DNA from: Halobium salinum | Lineage (GTDB): Archaea > Halobacteriota > Halobacteria > Halobacteriales > Haloferacaceae | NCBI RefSeq assembly: GCF_026586625.1 | Contig: NZ_JAODIW010000006.1 | Span: forward strand, 1-64,000 | Reading direction: 5' to 3' | Length of the DNA: 64,000 bases | Part shown: positions 52,460 through 61,415 of the stretch, piece by piece | How the letters are laid out: every line of letters starts with the position of its first letter | How positions within the stretch are numbered: the stretch's first letter is position 1 | The notes under the pieces: generated by a model | The model's database searches: none | Told to the model about the DNA's origin: nothing | Seen by the model: the letters and a program-made list of their open reading frames with translations, nothing else | Made by a program: the position numbers and the translations under genes

Positions 52460-52490
52460 TTTAATTCCTTAATTAGAAGCGACGAATTTA
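52460..52490 (+). promoter_or_regulatory. argG promoter with putative arginine-operator motif
   Basis: The arm TTTAATT (52460-52466) and the arm CGACGAATTTA (from 52480 to 52490) lie in a 31-base block that recurs with the same arms and the same spacing upstream of argW at 55654-55684. The block ends 27 bases before the argG ATG, so GAATTTA is likely to be the TATA element and the upstream arm an operator. Nothing like it was noticed elsewhere in the window. Confidence 0.6.
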
Positions 52491-52517
52491 TGTCCCTGTG
52501 TGGTCCAGCATGAGTCG

Positions 52518-53837
52518 ATGACAAAGCGCGTCGCTCTCGCGTTCAGCGGAGGACTCGACACGACAGTCTGCGTGCCGCTCCTCGAAGAGGAGTACGGCTA
52601 CGACGAGGTCGTCGGCGTCACGGTCGACGTCGGCCAGCCCGAACCCGAATTCGACGAAGCCGAGGAGACCGCCGAGGCCCTCGACCTCGAACACTACGTC
52701 GTCGACGCGCGAGACGAGTTCGCCGACCTCTGTTTCGACTCCGTGCGCGCCAACGCCGAGTACCAGGGGTACCCCCTCGGGACGGCGCTGGCCCGCCCGG
52801 TCATCGCCAAGAAGATTCTGGAGGTCGCGAAAGAGCAGGACTGCGACGCCCTCGCCCACGGCTGTACCGGGAAGGGGAACGACCAGCTGCGCTTCGAGGC
52901 CGTCTGGCGCGCCTCCGACCTCGAGGTCATCGCCCCCGTGCGCGAGATGGGGCTGACCCGCGAGTGGGAGATGGAGTACGCGGCGGAGAAGGAACTGCCC
53001 GTCGAGGGCGGCAACGAGGGTGCCTGGTCCATCGACACCAACCTCTGGTCGCGCTCGGTCGAAGGTGACGACCTCGAGGACCCGAGCTACGTCCCGCCGG
53101 AGGACATCTACGACTGGACGACGGCGCCCACCGAGTCCGAGGGGACGGAACTCGTCGAAATCGAGTTCGACGAGGGGTACCCGGTTGCCGTCGACACCGT
53201 CGAGGAAACCTCGACGAGCTCCCAGCCGTCGGCTGGGAACGGCGAGGAGCAGTCCGCAGTCGACATCATCGAGCAGTTGAACGAGCAGGCGGGCGCCCAC
53301 GGTATCGGGCGCACCGACATGATGGAAGACCGCATGCTCGGGCTGAAGGTGCGCGAGAACTACGAACATCCGGCCGCAACGGTGCTTCTGACGGCACACG
53401 AAGCCCTGGAGCAGTTAGTGCTGACGAAGGAGGAGCGCGACTTCAAACAGCAGATCGACCACCAGTGGGCCGAGAAGGGGTACCAGGGGCTCGTCGACGC
53501 GCCGCTGATGACCTCGCTCGACGGGTTCCTCGACGCGAACCAGACGAAGGTGACGGGAACCGTGACGGTGAAACTCGACGCCGGGCAGGTCCGCCCGGTC
53601 GCCCGCGAGTCCGACTACGCCGTCTACTCCGAGTCGGCGGCGTCGTTCAACACCGAGACCGTCGACGGCATCGAGCAGGCCGACGCGACCGGCGTGGCGA
53701 AGTACCACGGGTTCCAGTCACGCCTCGCCAACGCGGTGGCGGCGGGAGTCGAGAAGCCCGAACTGGCGGCGGACGGAAGCGGAGACGGCCACGAACTGCC
53801 GTCGAAGGACGGCGGCGAGGACGGCGAGGACAAGTAA
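52518..53837 (+). CDS. argG: Argininosuccinate synthase
   Basis: A 439-residue enzyme joining citrulline and aspartate with ATP. The N-type ATP-binding motif is ALAFSGGLDTTVCVPLLEE at the start, followed by ALARPVIAKKILEVAKEQDC, HGCTGKGNDQLRFE and GGNEGAWSIDTNLWSRSVEG. An insertion rich in Ser, Thr and Glu (VEETSTSSQPSAGNGEEQSA) and an acidic C-terminal tail make it longer than the usual 400. The ATG at 52518 opens MTKRVALAFSGG; a GTG at 52500 is in frame but unneeded. It is the first gene of argGH, with argH beginning one base after its stop. Confidence 0.97.
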   Translation: MTKRVALAFSGGLDTTVCVPLLEEEYGYDEVVGVTVDVGQPEPEFDEAEETAEALDLEHYVVDARDEFADLCFDSVRANAEYQGYPLGTALARPVIAKKILEVAKEQDCDALAHGCTGKGNDQLRFEAVWRASDLEVIAPVREMGLTREWEMEYAAEKELPVEGGNEGAWSIDTNLWSRSVEGDDLEDPSYVPPEDIYDWTTAPTESEGTELVEIEFDEGYPVAVDTVEETSTSSQPSAGNGEEQSAVDIIEQLNEQAGAHGIGRTDMMEDRMLGLKVRENYEHPAATVLLTAHEALEQLVLTKEERDFKQQIDHQWAEKGYQGLVDAPLMTSLDGFLDANQTKVTGTVTVKLDAGQVRPVARESDYAVYSESAASFNTETVDGIEQADATGVAKYHGFQSRLANAVAAGVEKPELAADGSGDGHELPSKDGGEDGEDK

Positions 53838-53838
53838 G

Positions 53839-55317
53839 ATGGGTGAGGAGGAAGCCACCGACGACACCGTCGTCCGCCGGGACCGCTTCAGCGGCGGCCC
53901 CGCCCGCGGCTTCCTCTCCAGTCTCGACGCCGACCGGCGCATCTTCGAGGCCGACCTCGCGGTCGACCGCGCCCACGTCGTGATGCTCGCAGAACGGGGA
54001 ATCGTCGGCGACGACGTCGCCGGCGAGATTCTGGCCACACTCGACGACGTCGAGGCGGCGGGCCACGGCGCCCTGCCGGACGGCGAGGACGTCCACGAGG
54101 CCATCGAGTCGGCGGTCGTCTCCGAAGTCGGCCCCGAGGGCGGACGGATGCACACCGCCCGGTCGCGCAACGACGAGGTGGCGACCTGTATCAGGTATCG
54201 CCTCCGCGACGACCTGCTCCGTTCGGTCGAGACGGCGCTCGCCCTGCGCGAGTCGCTCGTCGAGTCGGCGGCCGACCACACCGAGACGTTGCTCCCGGGG
54301 TACACCCACCTCCAGCCCGCCCAGCCGACGACGGTTGCCCACTGGCTACTCTCCTACGAGGCCGCCGTCACGCGGGACGCCGAGCGCTTGTTCGACGCCT
54401 ACGCTCGTGTGAACCGTTCCCCCCTCGGCGGGGCCGCGTTCGCGGGGACGCCGTTCGATATCGACCGCGACCGGACGGCCGAGTTGCTCGGCTTCGACGG
54501 CGTCGTCCGCAACTCCATGGACGCCTCGTCGGGCCGGGACGTGCTCGTCGAGGCCGTCTCGGCGCTCGCGACCCACGCCGTGACGCTGTCGGGGCTGGCG
54601 GAGGACCTGATACTCTACGCCAACCGCGGGTTCGTCTCGCTGTCGGACGACTACTCCTCCACGTCGTCCATCATGCCCCAGAAGGTGAACCCCGACACGA
54701 TGGAACTCGTGCGGGCGACCGCCGGAGACGCGGTCGGCGACCTCACCGGGCTGTTGACGACGCTGAAGGGGCTGCCCCGCGCGTACAACCGCGACCTCCA
54801 GCGCGCCACGCCCCACGCGTGGGACGCCGTCGACGACGTGACGGCCGCAAGCGAGGTAGCGGCGGGCGCGGTGGCGACGGCGACCTGGCACGCCGAGGCG
54901 ACGACGCCCGCCGCGGGGGAAGGGTTCTCGACTGCGACGGGCGTCGCCGACGCGCTCGCGATGGCGGGGCTCCCCTTCCGGACCGCACACGAAGTCGTCG
55001 CGGCGGCCGCACCCGAGGTCGAACCGGAGGACGACGTGGCAACCGTTACCGCAAGAGTTGACGCGGCCGCAGAGGCGGTATTAGGGGAGTCACTATGGGA
55101 GTACGTGACCCGGGACGCCGTGACGCGCGTGCTCGACCCCGCCGAGAGCGTGGCGAGTCGCGACTCCGCCGGCGGCCCCGCCCCCGACGCGGTCGCGAGC
55201 GAGGTCAAGGCGGCCCGTGAGTCGCTCGCGGCCGACCGCGAGACGCTCGCCGGACGCCGTGAGGCGCTGGCGGCGGCGGCCGAAGCGCTCGACGCGGAGG
55301 TGGCGAGCTATGTCTGA
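53839..55317 (+). CDS. argH: Argininosuccinate lyase
   Basis: A 492-residue member of the fumarase/aspartase superfamily, cleaving argininosuccinate to arginine and fumarate. The signature is SSTSSIMPQKVNPDTMELVR near the middle; the other conserved blocks are GGRMHTARSRNDEVATCIRY and LLPGYTHLQPAQPTTVAHWL. The N-terminal 15 residues are acidic. The C-terminal part carries extra Ala/Glu-rich helices (REALAAAAEALDAEVASYV). A proline-rich open frame begins inside its end at 55310, but I do not accept it as a gene. Confidence 0.97.
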   Translation: MGEEEATDDTVVRRDRFSGGPARGFLSSLDADRRIFEADLAVDRAHVVMLAERGIVGDDVAGEILATLDDVEAAGHGALPDGEDVHEAIESAVVSEVGPEGGRMHTARSRNDEVATCIRYRLRDDLLRSVETALALRESLVESAADHTETLLPGYTHLQPAQPTTVAHWLLSYEAAVTRDAERLFDAYARVNRSPLGGAAFAGTPFDIDRDRTAELLGFDGVVRNSMDASSGRDVLVEAVSALATHAVTLSGLAEDLILYANRGFVSLSDDYSSTSSIMPQKVNPDTMELVRATAGDAVGDLTGLLTTLKGLPRAYNRDLQRATPHAWDAVDDVTAASEVAAGAVATATWHAEATTPAAGEGFSTATGVADALAMAGLPFRTAHEVVAAAAPEVEPEDDVATVTARVDAAAEAVLGESLWEYVTRDAVTRVLDPAESVASRDSAGGPAPDAVASEVKAARESLAADRETLAGRREALAAAAEALDAEVASYV

Positions 55318-55653
55318 GGCGTTCGGCGCCGCGAGCGGCGCGCTCGACGTCGCGAGCGACGGAGTCGGTCGGGAGTCGACGCCGAGAGGTGGCCGGCTCC
55401 GACGACCGCGACGACTCCCGCTCCGGCGAGCGGCGCGTCCGGTCCCGGCCCCGCGACCGAGTCCGTCGCCGCGACCGCGGCCGGTCGGTGTGGACGCGGC
55501 GCCGACCCCGACCCCGACGCCGGTCGGAGCCCCGCTCCCGCCGCTGCCGCTTCCGCCGTCCCCTCTTGGGGACAAACTACCAACTATCCGACCATCGGTG
55601 CGCGGTTCGGCACGAAGCGACGTTCTCCCCCTCGATTAGGGTCGACCACGTCT
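55318..55653. other. Gap between argH and argW
   Basis: A 336-base stretch before the argW operator. A frame starting with ATG at 55310, overlapping the argH stop, runs to 55639 and would encode a 109-residue protein. After MSEAFGAASGALDVASDGVG it becomes a Pro/Arg/Ser repeat-like sequence unlike haloarchaeal proteins. Translational coupling makes it possible but composition argues against it. No RNA gene or TATA box was recognised before 55650. Confidence 0.4.
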
Positions 55654-55684
55654 TTTAATTTCGATTACAATATCGACGAATTTA
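55654..55684 (+). promoter_or_regulatory. argW promoter with shared operator motif
   Basis: The block TTTAATT (55654-55660), a 13-base spacer, then CGACGAATTTA (55674-55684) copies the argG promoter arms at the same 31-base span, although the spacer differs. The block ends 32 bases before the argW ATG at 55717, so GAATTTA is the probable TATA element and the transcript would have almost no leader. Shared arms with diverged spacers suggest a common regulator of arginine synthesis. Confidence 0.6.
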
Positions 55685-55716
55685 AGGTAGATAGCCGGCA
55701 ACGGTGAGGTACAGCA

Positions 55717-55887
55717 ATGACCGACGCCGACTGTCCCGAGTGCGGGGCCGAACTGTCCCTGCACGAGGACCTGGAAGCCGGAGAGATCGTCGACTGTGGA
55801 ACCTGCGGTGCGGAACTGGAAGTCGTCGACGTCAACCCGCCGGTCCTCGAGCGAGCCCCGGAGCTCGAAGAGGACTGGGGGGAGTGA
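55717..55887 (+). CDS. argW: Amino-group carrier protein ArgW/LysW
   Basis: A 56-residue acidic carrier. It begins MTDADCPECGAELSLHEDLE, has the second cysteine pair in VDCGTCGAELEVV, and ends with the diagnostic EDWGE. The two CxxC pairs bind zinc. In this pathway the alpha-amino group of glutamate is attached to the gamma-carboxyl of the terminal Glu, protecting intermediates on the way to ornithine. It leads the argWXCBDEF operon and carries the shared arginine promoter motif. Confidence 0.95.
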   Translation: MTDADCPECGAELSLHEDLEAGEIVDCGTCGAELEVVDVNPPVLERAPELEEDWGE

Positions 55888-55971
55888 GTTGACGGCGACT
55901 AGCTCACCCCACAGCGGTTCGACGGCGGGCGGCGCAGTACACACTGTCGTCCGCTCCGGAGGTGACGGCCT

Positions 55972-56877
55972 GTGAAGGTCGGCATCCTCTACTCGCGCAT
56001 CCGCAAGGACGAGAAGCTGCTCCTCTCGGAGCTCCGCGAGCGCGACCACGACGTGGTGAAACTCGACGTGCGGAAGCTCCGCTTCGGGCTGGACGACGTG
56101 ACCGACCTCGACGGGGAGGCCTCGGAAGCGACCGACTGCGACGTCGTACTCGACCGCTGTCTCGCGACCAGCCGCTCGCTGTACGCGACGCAGTTCCTCG
56201 ACTCGTACGGCGTCACCGTCGTCAACGGTCCCGACACGGCCGACGTCTGCGCCGACAAGGCGAAGAACAGCCTCGCGCTCCAGCGTGCGGACGTTCCCAC
56301 ACCCGCGACGGAGGTAGCGTTCACGAAGGAGGCCGCGATGCGGGCCATCGAGGAGTTCGGCTACCCCTGCGTGCTGAAGCCCGTCGTCGGCTCGTGGGGC
56401 CGCCTGATGGCGAAAATCGACTCCCGCTCGGCGGCGGAGGCGATTCTGGAGCACAAGGCGACGCTCGGCCACTACGAGCACAAGGTGTTCTACGTCCAGG
56501 AGTTCGTCGAGAAGCCCGGCCGCGACATCCGCGTCCTGGCGGTCGACGGCGAGCCCGTGGGCGCGATGGTGCGCTCCTCGGAGCACTGGCTCACCAACGC
56601 CGCGAAGGGCGCCGACACCGACGAGTTCGAACTCGACGAGGAGGCGAAGGAGCTGGTCGAGAAGGCGAGCGACGCCGTCGGCGGCGGCCTCCTCGGGGTC
56701 GACCTGATGGAGGTCGGCGGCGACGACTCCGGCTCCTACACCGTCCACGAGGTGAACCACACCGTCGAGTTCAAGGCGCTGAACGAGGTCGTCGACGTCG
56801 ACGTCCCCGGCGCCGTCGTCGACTGGCTGGAGGCGAAGGCCGACGACGAGAAGCGGGCCGCGGAGGCGGTGTTATGA
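55972..56877 (+). CDS. argX: Glutamate--ArgW ligase (LysX/ArgX)
   Basis: A 301-residue RimK-like ATP-grasp ligase that couples glutamate to the C-terminal Glu of ArgW, replacing N-acetylation as first step. It starts at a GTG (VKVGILYSRIRKDEKLLLSE). ATP-grasp blocks are NGPDTADVCADKAKNSLALQ, YPCVLKPVVGSWGRLMAKID, YVQEFVEKPGRDIRVLAVDG and VGVDLMEVGG-type GLLGVDLMEVGGDDSG near the end, with EVNHTVEFKALNEVVDVDVP. It lies 84 bases after argW, and its stop overlaps the argC ATG (ATGA). Haloarchaea lack a separate lysine version here; glutamate is the likely substrate because the cluster holds argF. Confidence 0.95.
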   Translation: MKVGILYSRIRKDEKLLLSELRERDHDVVKLDVRKLRFGLDDVTDLDGEASEATDCDVVLDRCLATSRSLYATQFLDSYGVTVVNGPDTADVCADKAKNSLALQRADVPTPATEVAFTKEAAMRAIEEFGYPCVLKPVVGSWGRLMAKIDSRSAAEAILEHKATLGHYEHKVFYVQEFVEKPGRDIRVLAVDGEPVGAMVRSSEHWLTNAAKGADTDEFELDEEAKELVEKASDAVGGGLLGVDLMEVGGDDSGSYTVHEVNHTVEFKALNEVVDVDVPGAVVDWLEAKADDEKRAAEAVL

Positions 56878-57950
56878 GTTCGGTCGGCGACGACGCCGAG
56901 ACCGACACCGAGGCGACGACACGCGCCGGCGTCGTCGGCGCCAGCGGCTTCACCGGCGGCGAACTCTGCCGCCTCCTGACCGCACACCCCGAGTTCGACC
57001 TCGTGCAGGCGACGAGCCGCGAGTACGAGAACAAAACTGTGGGGTCGGTCCACCCCAACCTCCGCGGGGTCGACCTGCGCTTCTCGGACCCCACCGATTT
57101 AGAGTCCGTAGACACCCTGTTCACCGCGACGCCTCACGGCGTCTCGATGGAGCACGTCGACGAGTTCTTCGAGGCCGCGGATACGGTGGTGGACCTCTCG
57201 GCGGACTTCCGCCTCGACACCGAAGAGCAGTACGACGAGTGGTACGACGGCCACGTCGCGCCGGAGTACCTGGAGAAGGCCGAGTACGCCCTGCCCGAGT
57301 TGAACCGGGAGAACCTGACCGGCGCGGAACTCATCGCGTCGGGTGGCTGTAACGCGACGGCGACGATGCTCGGGCTGAAACCGCTCGTAGACGGTGGTCT
57401 GATAGACTCGAACGACCGCGTGGTCGTGGACGTGAAAGTCGGCTCCAGCGAGGGCGGCGCCGGCGGCGGAGCGGCCTCCTCACACGCCGAGCGCTCCGGC
57501 GTCGTGCGGCCGTACGCGCCGACCGGGCACCGCCACGAGGCCGAAATCGAGCAGTTCCTCGGCCTCTCGACCGCGTTCACCGTCCACGCCGTCGACATGG
57601 TCCGCGGCGCGTCCGCCACGGGCCACGTCTTCCCCGGCGAGCGCGTGACGAAGGGCGACCTCTGGTCGGCCTACCGCGACGCGTACGAGGACGAGCCGTT
57701 CGTCCGCCTCGTCGCGGGCGGCGGCGGCGTGTACCGCTACCCCGAGCCCAAGGCCGTGGCCGGGACGAACTACGCCGAGGTCGGCTTCGAACTCGACCCC
57801 GCTAATGGAAGGATAGTCGTGTTCTCGGCCATCGACAACATGATGAAGGGGTCGGCCGGGCAGGCCGTCCACGCCGCGAACGTCGCCCTCGGCTTCGAGG
57901 AGACCGCCGGCCTGGAGTTCGGCGGCCTCCACCCCGTGGGGGCACCCTGA
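56874..57950 (+). CDS. argC: ArgW-glutamyl-phosphate reductase
   Basis: A 358-residue NADPH-dependent reductase converting the carrier-bound glutamyl phosphate into its semialdehyde. The Rossmann motif is AGVVGASGFTGGELCRLLTA near residue 18, the active-site cysteine is in IASGGCNATATMLGLKPLVD, and VDVKVGSSEGGAGGGAASSH and MKGSAGQAVHAANVALGFEE are conserved. An acidic 15-residue leader precedes the core. Its start overlaps argX (ATGA), and its stop overlaps argB by one base (TGATG). Confidence 0.95.
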   Translation: MSSVGDDAETDTEATTRAGVVGASGFTGGELCRLLTAHPEFDLVQATSREYENKTVGSVHPNLRGVDLRFSDPTDLESVDTLFTATPHGVSMEHVDEFFEAADTVVDLSADFRLDTEEQYDEWYDGHVAPEYLEKAEYALPELNRENLTGAELIASGGCNATATMLGLKPLVDGGLIDSNDRVVVDVKVGSSEGGAGGGAASSHAERSGVVRPYAPTGHRHEAEIEQFLGLSTAFTVHAVDMVRGASATGHVFPGERVTKGDLWSAYRDAYEDEPFVRLVAGGGGVYRYPEPKAVAGTNYAEVGFELDPANGRIVVFSAIDNMMKGSAGQAVHAANVALGFEETAGLEFGGLHPVGAP

Positions 57951-59089
57951 TGACAGAGACAGACGACAGCGCCGACGACGAATACGAGTTCGAATCTCCA
58001 CACGAAACGGAGGGGTTCGACTCGGGCCGTGGAGTGGAAACGAAGGGGTCCAGTGGGAGCGACGGACCCGAAACCGAGGGGTTCTGCGTCGACGACGTGG
58101 TCGCCCACGGCGGCACCGTCGAGGCGTTCCTCGCCGACGGCGGCGACAACCTCGTGGCCGATGGAGGACTCGTCGACGAGACCGGCGACGACGTCGACGA
58201 CGCCCCCGTCGTCGTGAAAATCGGCGGCGCACGCGCGGTGAACCCCGAGGGCGCCGTGCAGGACGTCGCTCACCTCGTCGCCAACGGCCGGCAGGTCGTC
58301 GTCGTCCACGGCGGTTCGACGGCGGTCGACGAGACGCTCGAGGAACTCGGCGAGGAGCCCACCTACGTCGAGACGCCGTCGGGCGTCACCGGGCGCTTCA
58401 CCGACGAGCGCGCGATGGAGGTGTTCACGATGGTGATGCCCGGAAAACTCAACACTGACCTCGTCGCGACCCTGCGCGCGGCCGGCGTCGACGCGCTCGG
58501 TCTCTCCGGGGTCGACGGCGGCCTCCTGACGGGGAAGCGTAAATCCGCCGTGCGCGTCGTCGAGGACGGCAAGAAGAAGATCAAGCGCGGCGACCACTCC
58601 GGGAAGATAGAGTCGGTGAACGCCGACCTCCTCGGGACCCTGCTCGACGCGGGCCACGTCCCCGTGGTGACGGTCCCGATGCTGGCGGACGACGGCGTGC
58701 CGGTGAACGCCGACGCCGACCGCGCCGCCGCCGCGGTGGCGGGCGCACTGGGCGCCCAACTCGTGGTGTTGACCGACGTGTCCGGGGTGTACGAGGACCC
58801 CGACGACCCCGAGACGCTCGTCTCGTCGGCGACGACGCCGGCGGACCTGGAGGCGCTGCAGGGCGCCGCCGAGGGGTTCATGACGAAGAAGGTGATGGCG
58901 GCCGTCGAGGCGCTGGAGGGCGGCGCCGCCGAGGTCGTCGTCGCCGACGCCAACCTGCGCGACCCCATCACGAACGCGCTCGGCGGCGGCGGGACGCACG
59001 TCTCGCCGGGTGTGTTGGGTGATGCGAGCGGCGTCGGCGACGCCGACGACGGGATTGGCGGCGACGAGGCCGGGGAGGTCGAACAATGA
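57950..59089 (+). CDS. argB: ArgW-glutamate kinase with acidic extension
   Basis: A 379-residue amino-acid-kinase-family enzyme that phosphorylates the carrier-bound glutamate. The core begins near residue 85 with VVVKIGGARAVNPEGAVQDV and includes VVVVHGGSTAVDETLEELGE, VTGRFTDERAMEVFTMVMPG, LVVLTDVSGVYEDPDDPETL and FMTKKVMAAVEALEGGAAEV. LysZ/ArgB cores are about 260-290 residues. The extra first 85 residues are acidic and low-complexity (ESPHETEGFDSG, then GPETEGF recurs), with no recognised domain. The ATG at 57950 overlaps argC by one base; GTG codons nearer the core exist, so a shorter protein is possible. Confidence 0.93.
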   Translation: MTETDDSADDEYEFESPHETEGFDSGRGVETKGSSGSDGPETEGFCVDDVVAHGGTVEAFLADGGDNLVADGGLVDETGDDVDDAPVVVKIGGARAVNPEGAVQDVAHLVANGRQVVVVHGGSTAVDETLEELGEEPTYVETPSGVTGRFTDERAMEVFTMVMPGKLNTDLVATLRAAGVDALGLSGVDGGLLTGKRKSAVRVVEDGKKKIKRGDHSGKIESVNADLLGTLLDAGHVPVVTVPMLADDGVPVNADADRAAAAVAGALGAQLVVLTDVSGVYEDPDDPETLVSSATTPADLEALQGAAEGFMTKKVMAAVEALEGGAAEVVVADANLRDPITNALGGGGTHVSPGVLGDASGVGDADDGIGGDEAGEVEQ

Positions 59090-60225
59090 GCGGCGGCTTC
59101 GTCTTCTCGGAGAAGCCCATCGAAATCGGACGCGGCGAGGGCGTCCACCTCTACGGGTCGGACGGCACCGAGTACCTCGACCTCGGGGCGAGCTACGCCG
59201 TCGCCGCCGTCGGCCACTGTCACCCGAAGGTCGTCGAGGCGGTGCAGGAGCAGGCCGCGGAACTGCTGTACGTGCAGGGGTCGTACCCGGTCGCGGCCCG
59301 GACGGAGCTGTACGAGAAACTCGCCGCGCTCGGCCCCGGTGACGCCGACAACGTCTGGCTCTGTAACTCCGGGACGGAGGCCAACGAGGCCGCGATGAAG
59401 TTCGCCCGCGCCGCCACCGGCCGGGAGAAGATAATCGCCACCAAGCGCGGCTTCCACGGCCGGACGATGGGCGCGCTCGCGATGACGTGGAAGGGGAAGT
59501 ACAAGGCGCCCTACGAGCCGCTCGCGGGGGGAGTCGAGTTCGTGAGCTACGGCGACGCCGCGGAGCTTCGGGAGGCCGTCGACGACGAGACCGCGGCGGT
59601 GTTCCTAGAGCCCGTACAGGGCGAAGGAGGGATTCACGCGGCCGATGCAGGGTATCTGCAGGCGGCCCGCGAAGCGACCGAGGAGGCGGGCGCGGCGCTC
59701 GTCTTCGACGAGATTCAGACGGGCGTCGGCCGGACGGGTCACCTCTGGGCCTGCGAGGGCGCCGGGGTGGAGCCGGACGTGCTGACGACCGCGAAGGGTA
59801 TCGCCTCGGGGCTCCCCCTCGGCGCGACGCTGTGTGCGGACTGGATTGCCGAAGAACACGGCGACCACGGGTCGACGTTCTCGGGCGGCCCGGTCGCCTG
59901 CGCCGCGGCGAACGCCACGCTCGACGTCGTGGTCGAGGAGGACCTCCCCACCCACGCCGGCGACGTGGGGAGCTACCTCGTCGAGTCCCTCGAGACGGCC
60001 GTCGAGGAGGGCGACCTCCCCGTCCGCGAGGTGCGCGGCGAGGGACTGATGGTCGGCGTCGAGGTGAAACGGGGGGCGAACCGCCTCCTGCGCGACCTGG
60101 CGCTCGAACAGCAGGTGCTCGCGCTGCCCGCCGGCCGCTCGGTGGTGCGCCTCCTGCCGCCGCTCGTGCTCGACCAGGCGGGCGCCGACCGCGCCGTCGA
60201 CGCGCTCGTGGAGGTGCTCTCGTGA
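59086..60225 (+). CDS. argD: ArgW-glutamate-semialdehyde aminotransferase
   Basis: A 379-residue class III PLP aminotransferase converting the carrier-bound semialdehyde to carrier-bound ornithine, with glutamate as donor. Family marks are YLDLGASYAVAAVGHCHPKV, NVWLCNSGTEANEAAMKFAR, RGFHGRTMGALAMTWKGKYK, AALVFDEIQTGVGRTGHLWA and the PLP lysine in LTTAKGIASGLPLGATLCAD. It starts MSGGFVFSEKPIEIGRGEGV. The start overlaps argB (ATGA) and the stop overlaps argE (GTGA). Confidence 0.95.
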   Translation: MSGGFVFSEKPIEIGRGEGVHLYGSDGTEYLDLGASYAVAAVGHCHPKVVEAVQEQAAELLYVQGSYPVAARTELYEKLAALGPGDADNVWLCNSGTEANEAAMKFARAATGREKIIATKRGFHGRTMGALAMTWKGKYKAPYEPLAGGVEFVSYGDAAELREAVDDETAAVFLEPVQGEGGIHAADAGYLQAAREATEEAGAALVFDEIQTGVGRTGHLWACEGAGVEPDVLTTAKGIASGLPLGATLCADWIAEEHGDHGSTFSGGPVACAAANATLDVVVEEDLPTHAGDVGSYLVESLETAVEEGDLPVREVRGEGLMVGVEVKRGANRLLRDLALEQQVLALPAGRSVVRLLPPLVLDQAGADRAVDALVEVLS

Positions 60226-61415
60226 GCACCGCGTCCTCGGAGGGGGACGGCGACGAGTCCACAGCGGCCGTCGAGACGGCCGCCGCCGACTACCCCGCCG
60301 ATATCGGCACCGAGGGTCGCCGCCTGCTGTACGACCTCGTGTCGACGCCCTCGCCGACCGGCGAGGAACGCGCGGCCGCCGAGAGACTCGTCGCCTTCTT
60401 CGAGGCCCACGACCGCGAGGTGTGGCTCGACGAGGTCGGCAACGTGCGCGCGCCCGCCGACGACTCGGTGCTCCTGACCTCCCACGTCGACACCGTCCCC
60501 GGCGACATTCCCGTCGAGGTGAAGCCGGGAGTCGACGACGAGGACGTGGATACGAACCCCGACGAGCCCTGTCTCTGGGGCCGCGGCAGCGTCGACGCCA
60601 CCGGCCCGCTCGCGGCGATGGCCGTCGCGGCCGTCGAGACCGGCGTGAGTTTCGTCGGCGTCGTCGGCGAGGAGACGGACTCGCGAGGGGCGCGCCACTT
60701 AGTCGAGGACCGCGCCGAAGCGCCCGGTGCCGTGGTGAACGGCGAACCCAGCGGTTGGGACGGGGTCACGCTCGGCTACCGGGGCTTCCTCGCCGGAACG
60801 TACGTCGCCGCCAGCGAGTCCGGCCACACCTCCCGGCCCGACGCGAACGCCATCGAGGCCGCGATGGACTGGTGGGGCGCCGTCGAAGCCGAGTTCGACC
60901 CGGAGGACTACGTCCCCGTCTTCGAGCAGGTGACGACGAAACCCGTCGGGGTCGACGGCGGCGACAGCGCGGACGGGCTCTCGGTCGAGGTGACGATGGA
61001 CGTGCAGCTCCGGGTGCCGCCGAAGCTGACGCCCGACGAGGTGCGCGAGCGCGCCGATTCGCACCTCGGGGTCGGCTCCGACGACGGCGAGCCGTTCGGC
61101 ACCGTCCACTGGGAGGAGCCCATCCCACCCGTGATGGAGAGCCCCCGAACCGAGGTGGCCCGGGCGTTCCGCGTGGCGATTCGCGGCGCCGGCGCCGACC
61201 CCCGGCTGCTTCGCAAGACCGGGACGAGCGACATGAACCTCTTCGCCGAGGCGTGGGACTGCCCGATGGCGACCTACGGTCCCGGCGACTCCTCGCTCGA
61301 CCACGCGCCGAACGAACACCTCTCGCTCGCCGAGTTCGACCGCTCGGTCGAGGTGTTGACCGCGGTGGCGACGGACCTGAAAGGTGACGGCGGTGGGGAG
61401 GGCGGGGCGGAATGA
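60222..61415 (+). CDS. argE: ArgW-ornithine hydrolase (LysK/ArgE type)
   Basis: A 397-residue M20-family zinc peptidase releasing free ornithine from the carrier. Metal-site segments are LLTSHVDTVPGDIP, CLWGRGSVDATGPLAAMAVA, VGVVGEETDSRGARHLVEDR and NGEPSGWDGVTLGYRGFLAG, and HTSRPDANAIEAAMDWWGAV lies in the dimer domain. LLRKTGTSDMNLFAEAWDCP near the end is the family C-terminal block. It starts at a GTG inside the argD end and has an acidic N-terminal leader of about 30 residues. A 4-base overlap links it to argF. Confidence 0.93.
   Translation: MSTASSEGDGDESTAAVETAAADYPADIGTEGRRLLYDLVSTPSPTGEERAAAERLVAFFEAHDREVWLDEVGNVRAPADDSVLLTSHVDTVPGDIPVEVKPGVDDEDVDTNPDEPCLWGRGSVDATGPLAAMAVAAVETGVSFVGVVGEETDSRGARHLVEDRAEAPGAVVNGEPSGWDGVTLGYRGFLAGTYVAASESGHTSRPDANAIEAAMDWWGAVEAEFDPEDYVPVFEQVTTKPVGVDGGDSADGLSVEVTMDVQLRVPPKLTPDEVRERADSHLGVGSDDGEPFGTVHWEEPIPPVMESPRTEVARAFRVAIRGAGADPRLLRKTGTSDMNLFAEAWDCPMATYGPGDSSLDHAPNEHLSLAEFDRSVEVLTAVATDLKGDGGGEGGAE

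Noticed and set aside
55310-55639. A 109-residue frame starting within the argH stop
   Set aside because: After about 20 residues it turns into Pro/Arg/Ser repeats, unlike acidic haloarchaeal proteins, and I recognise no family. The overlapping start is suggestive but not enough.
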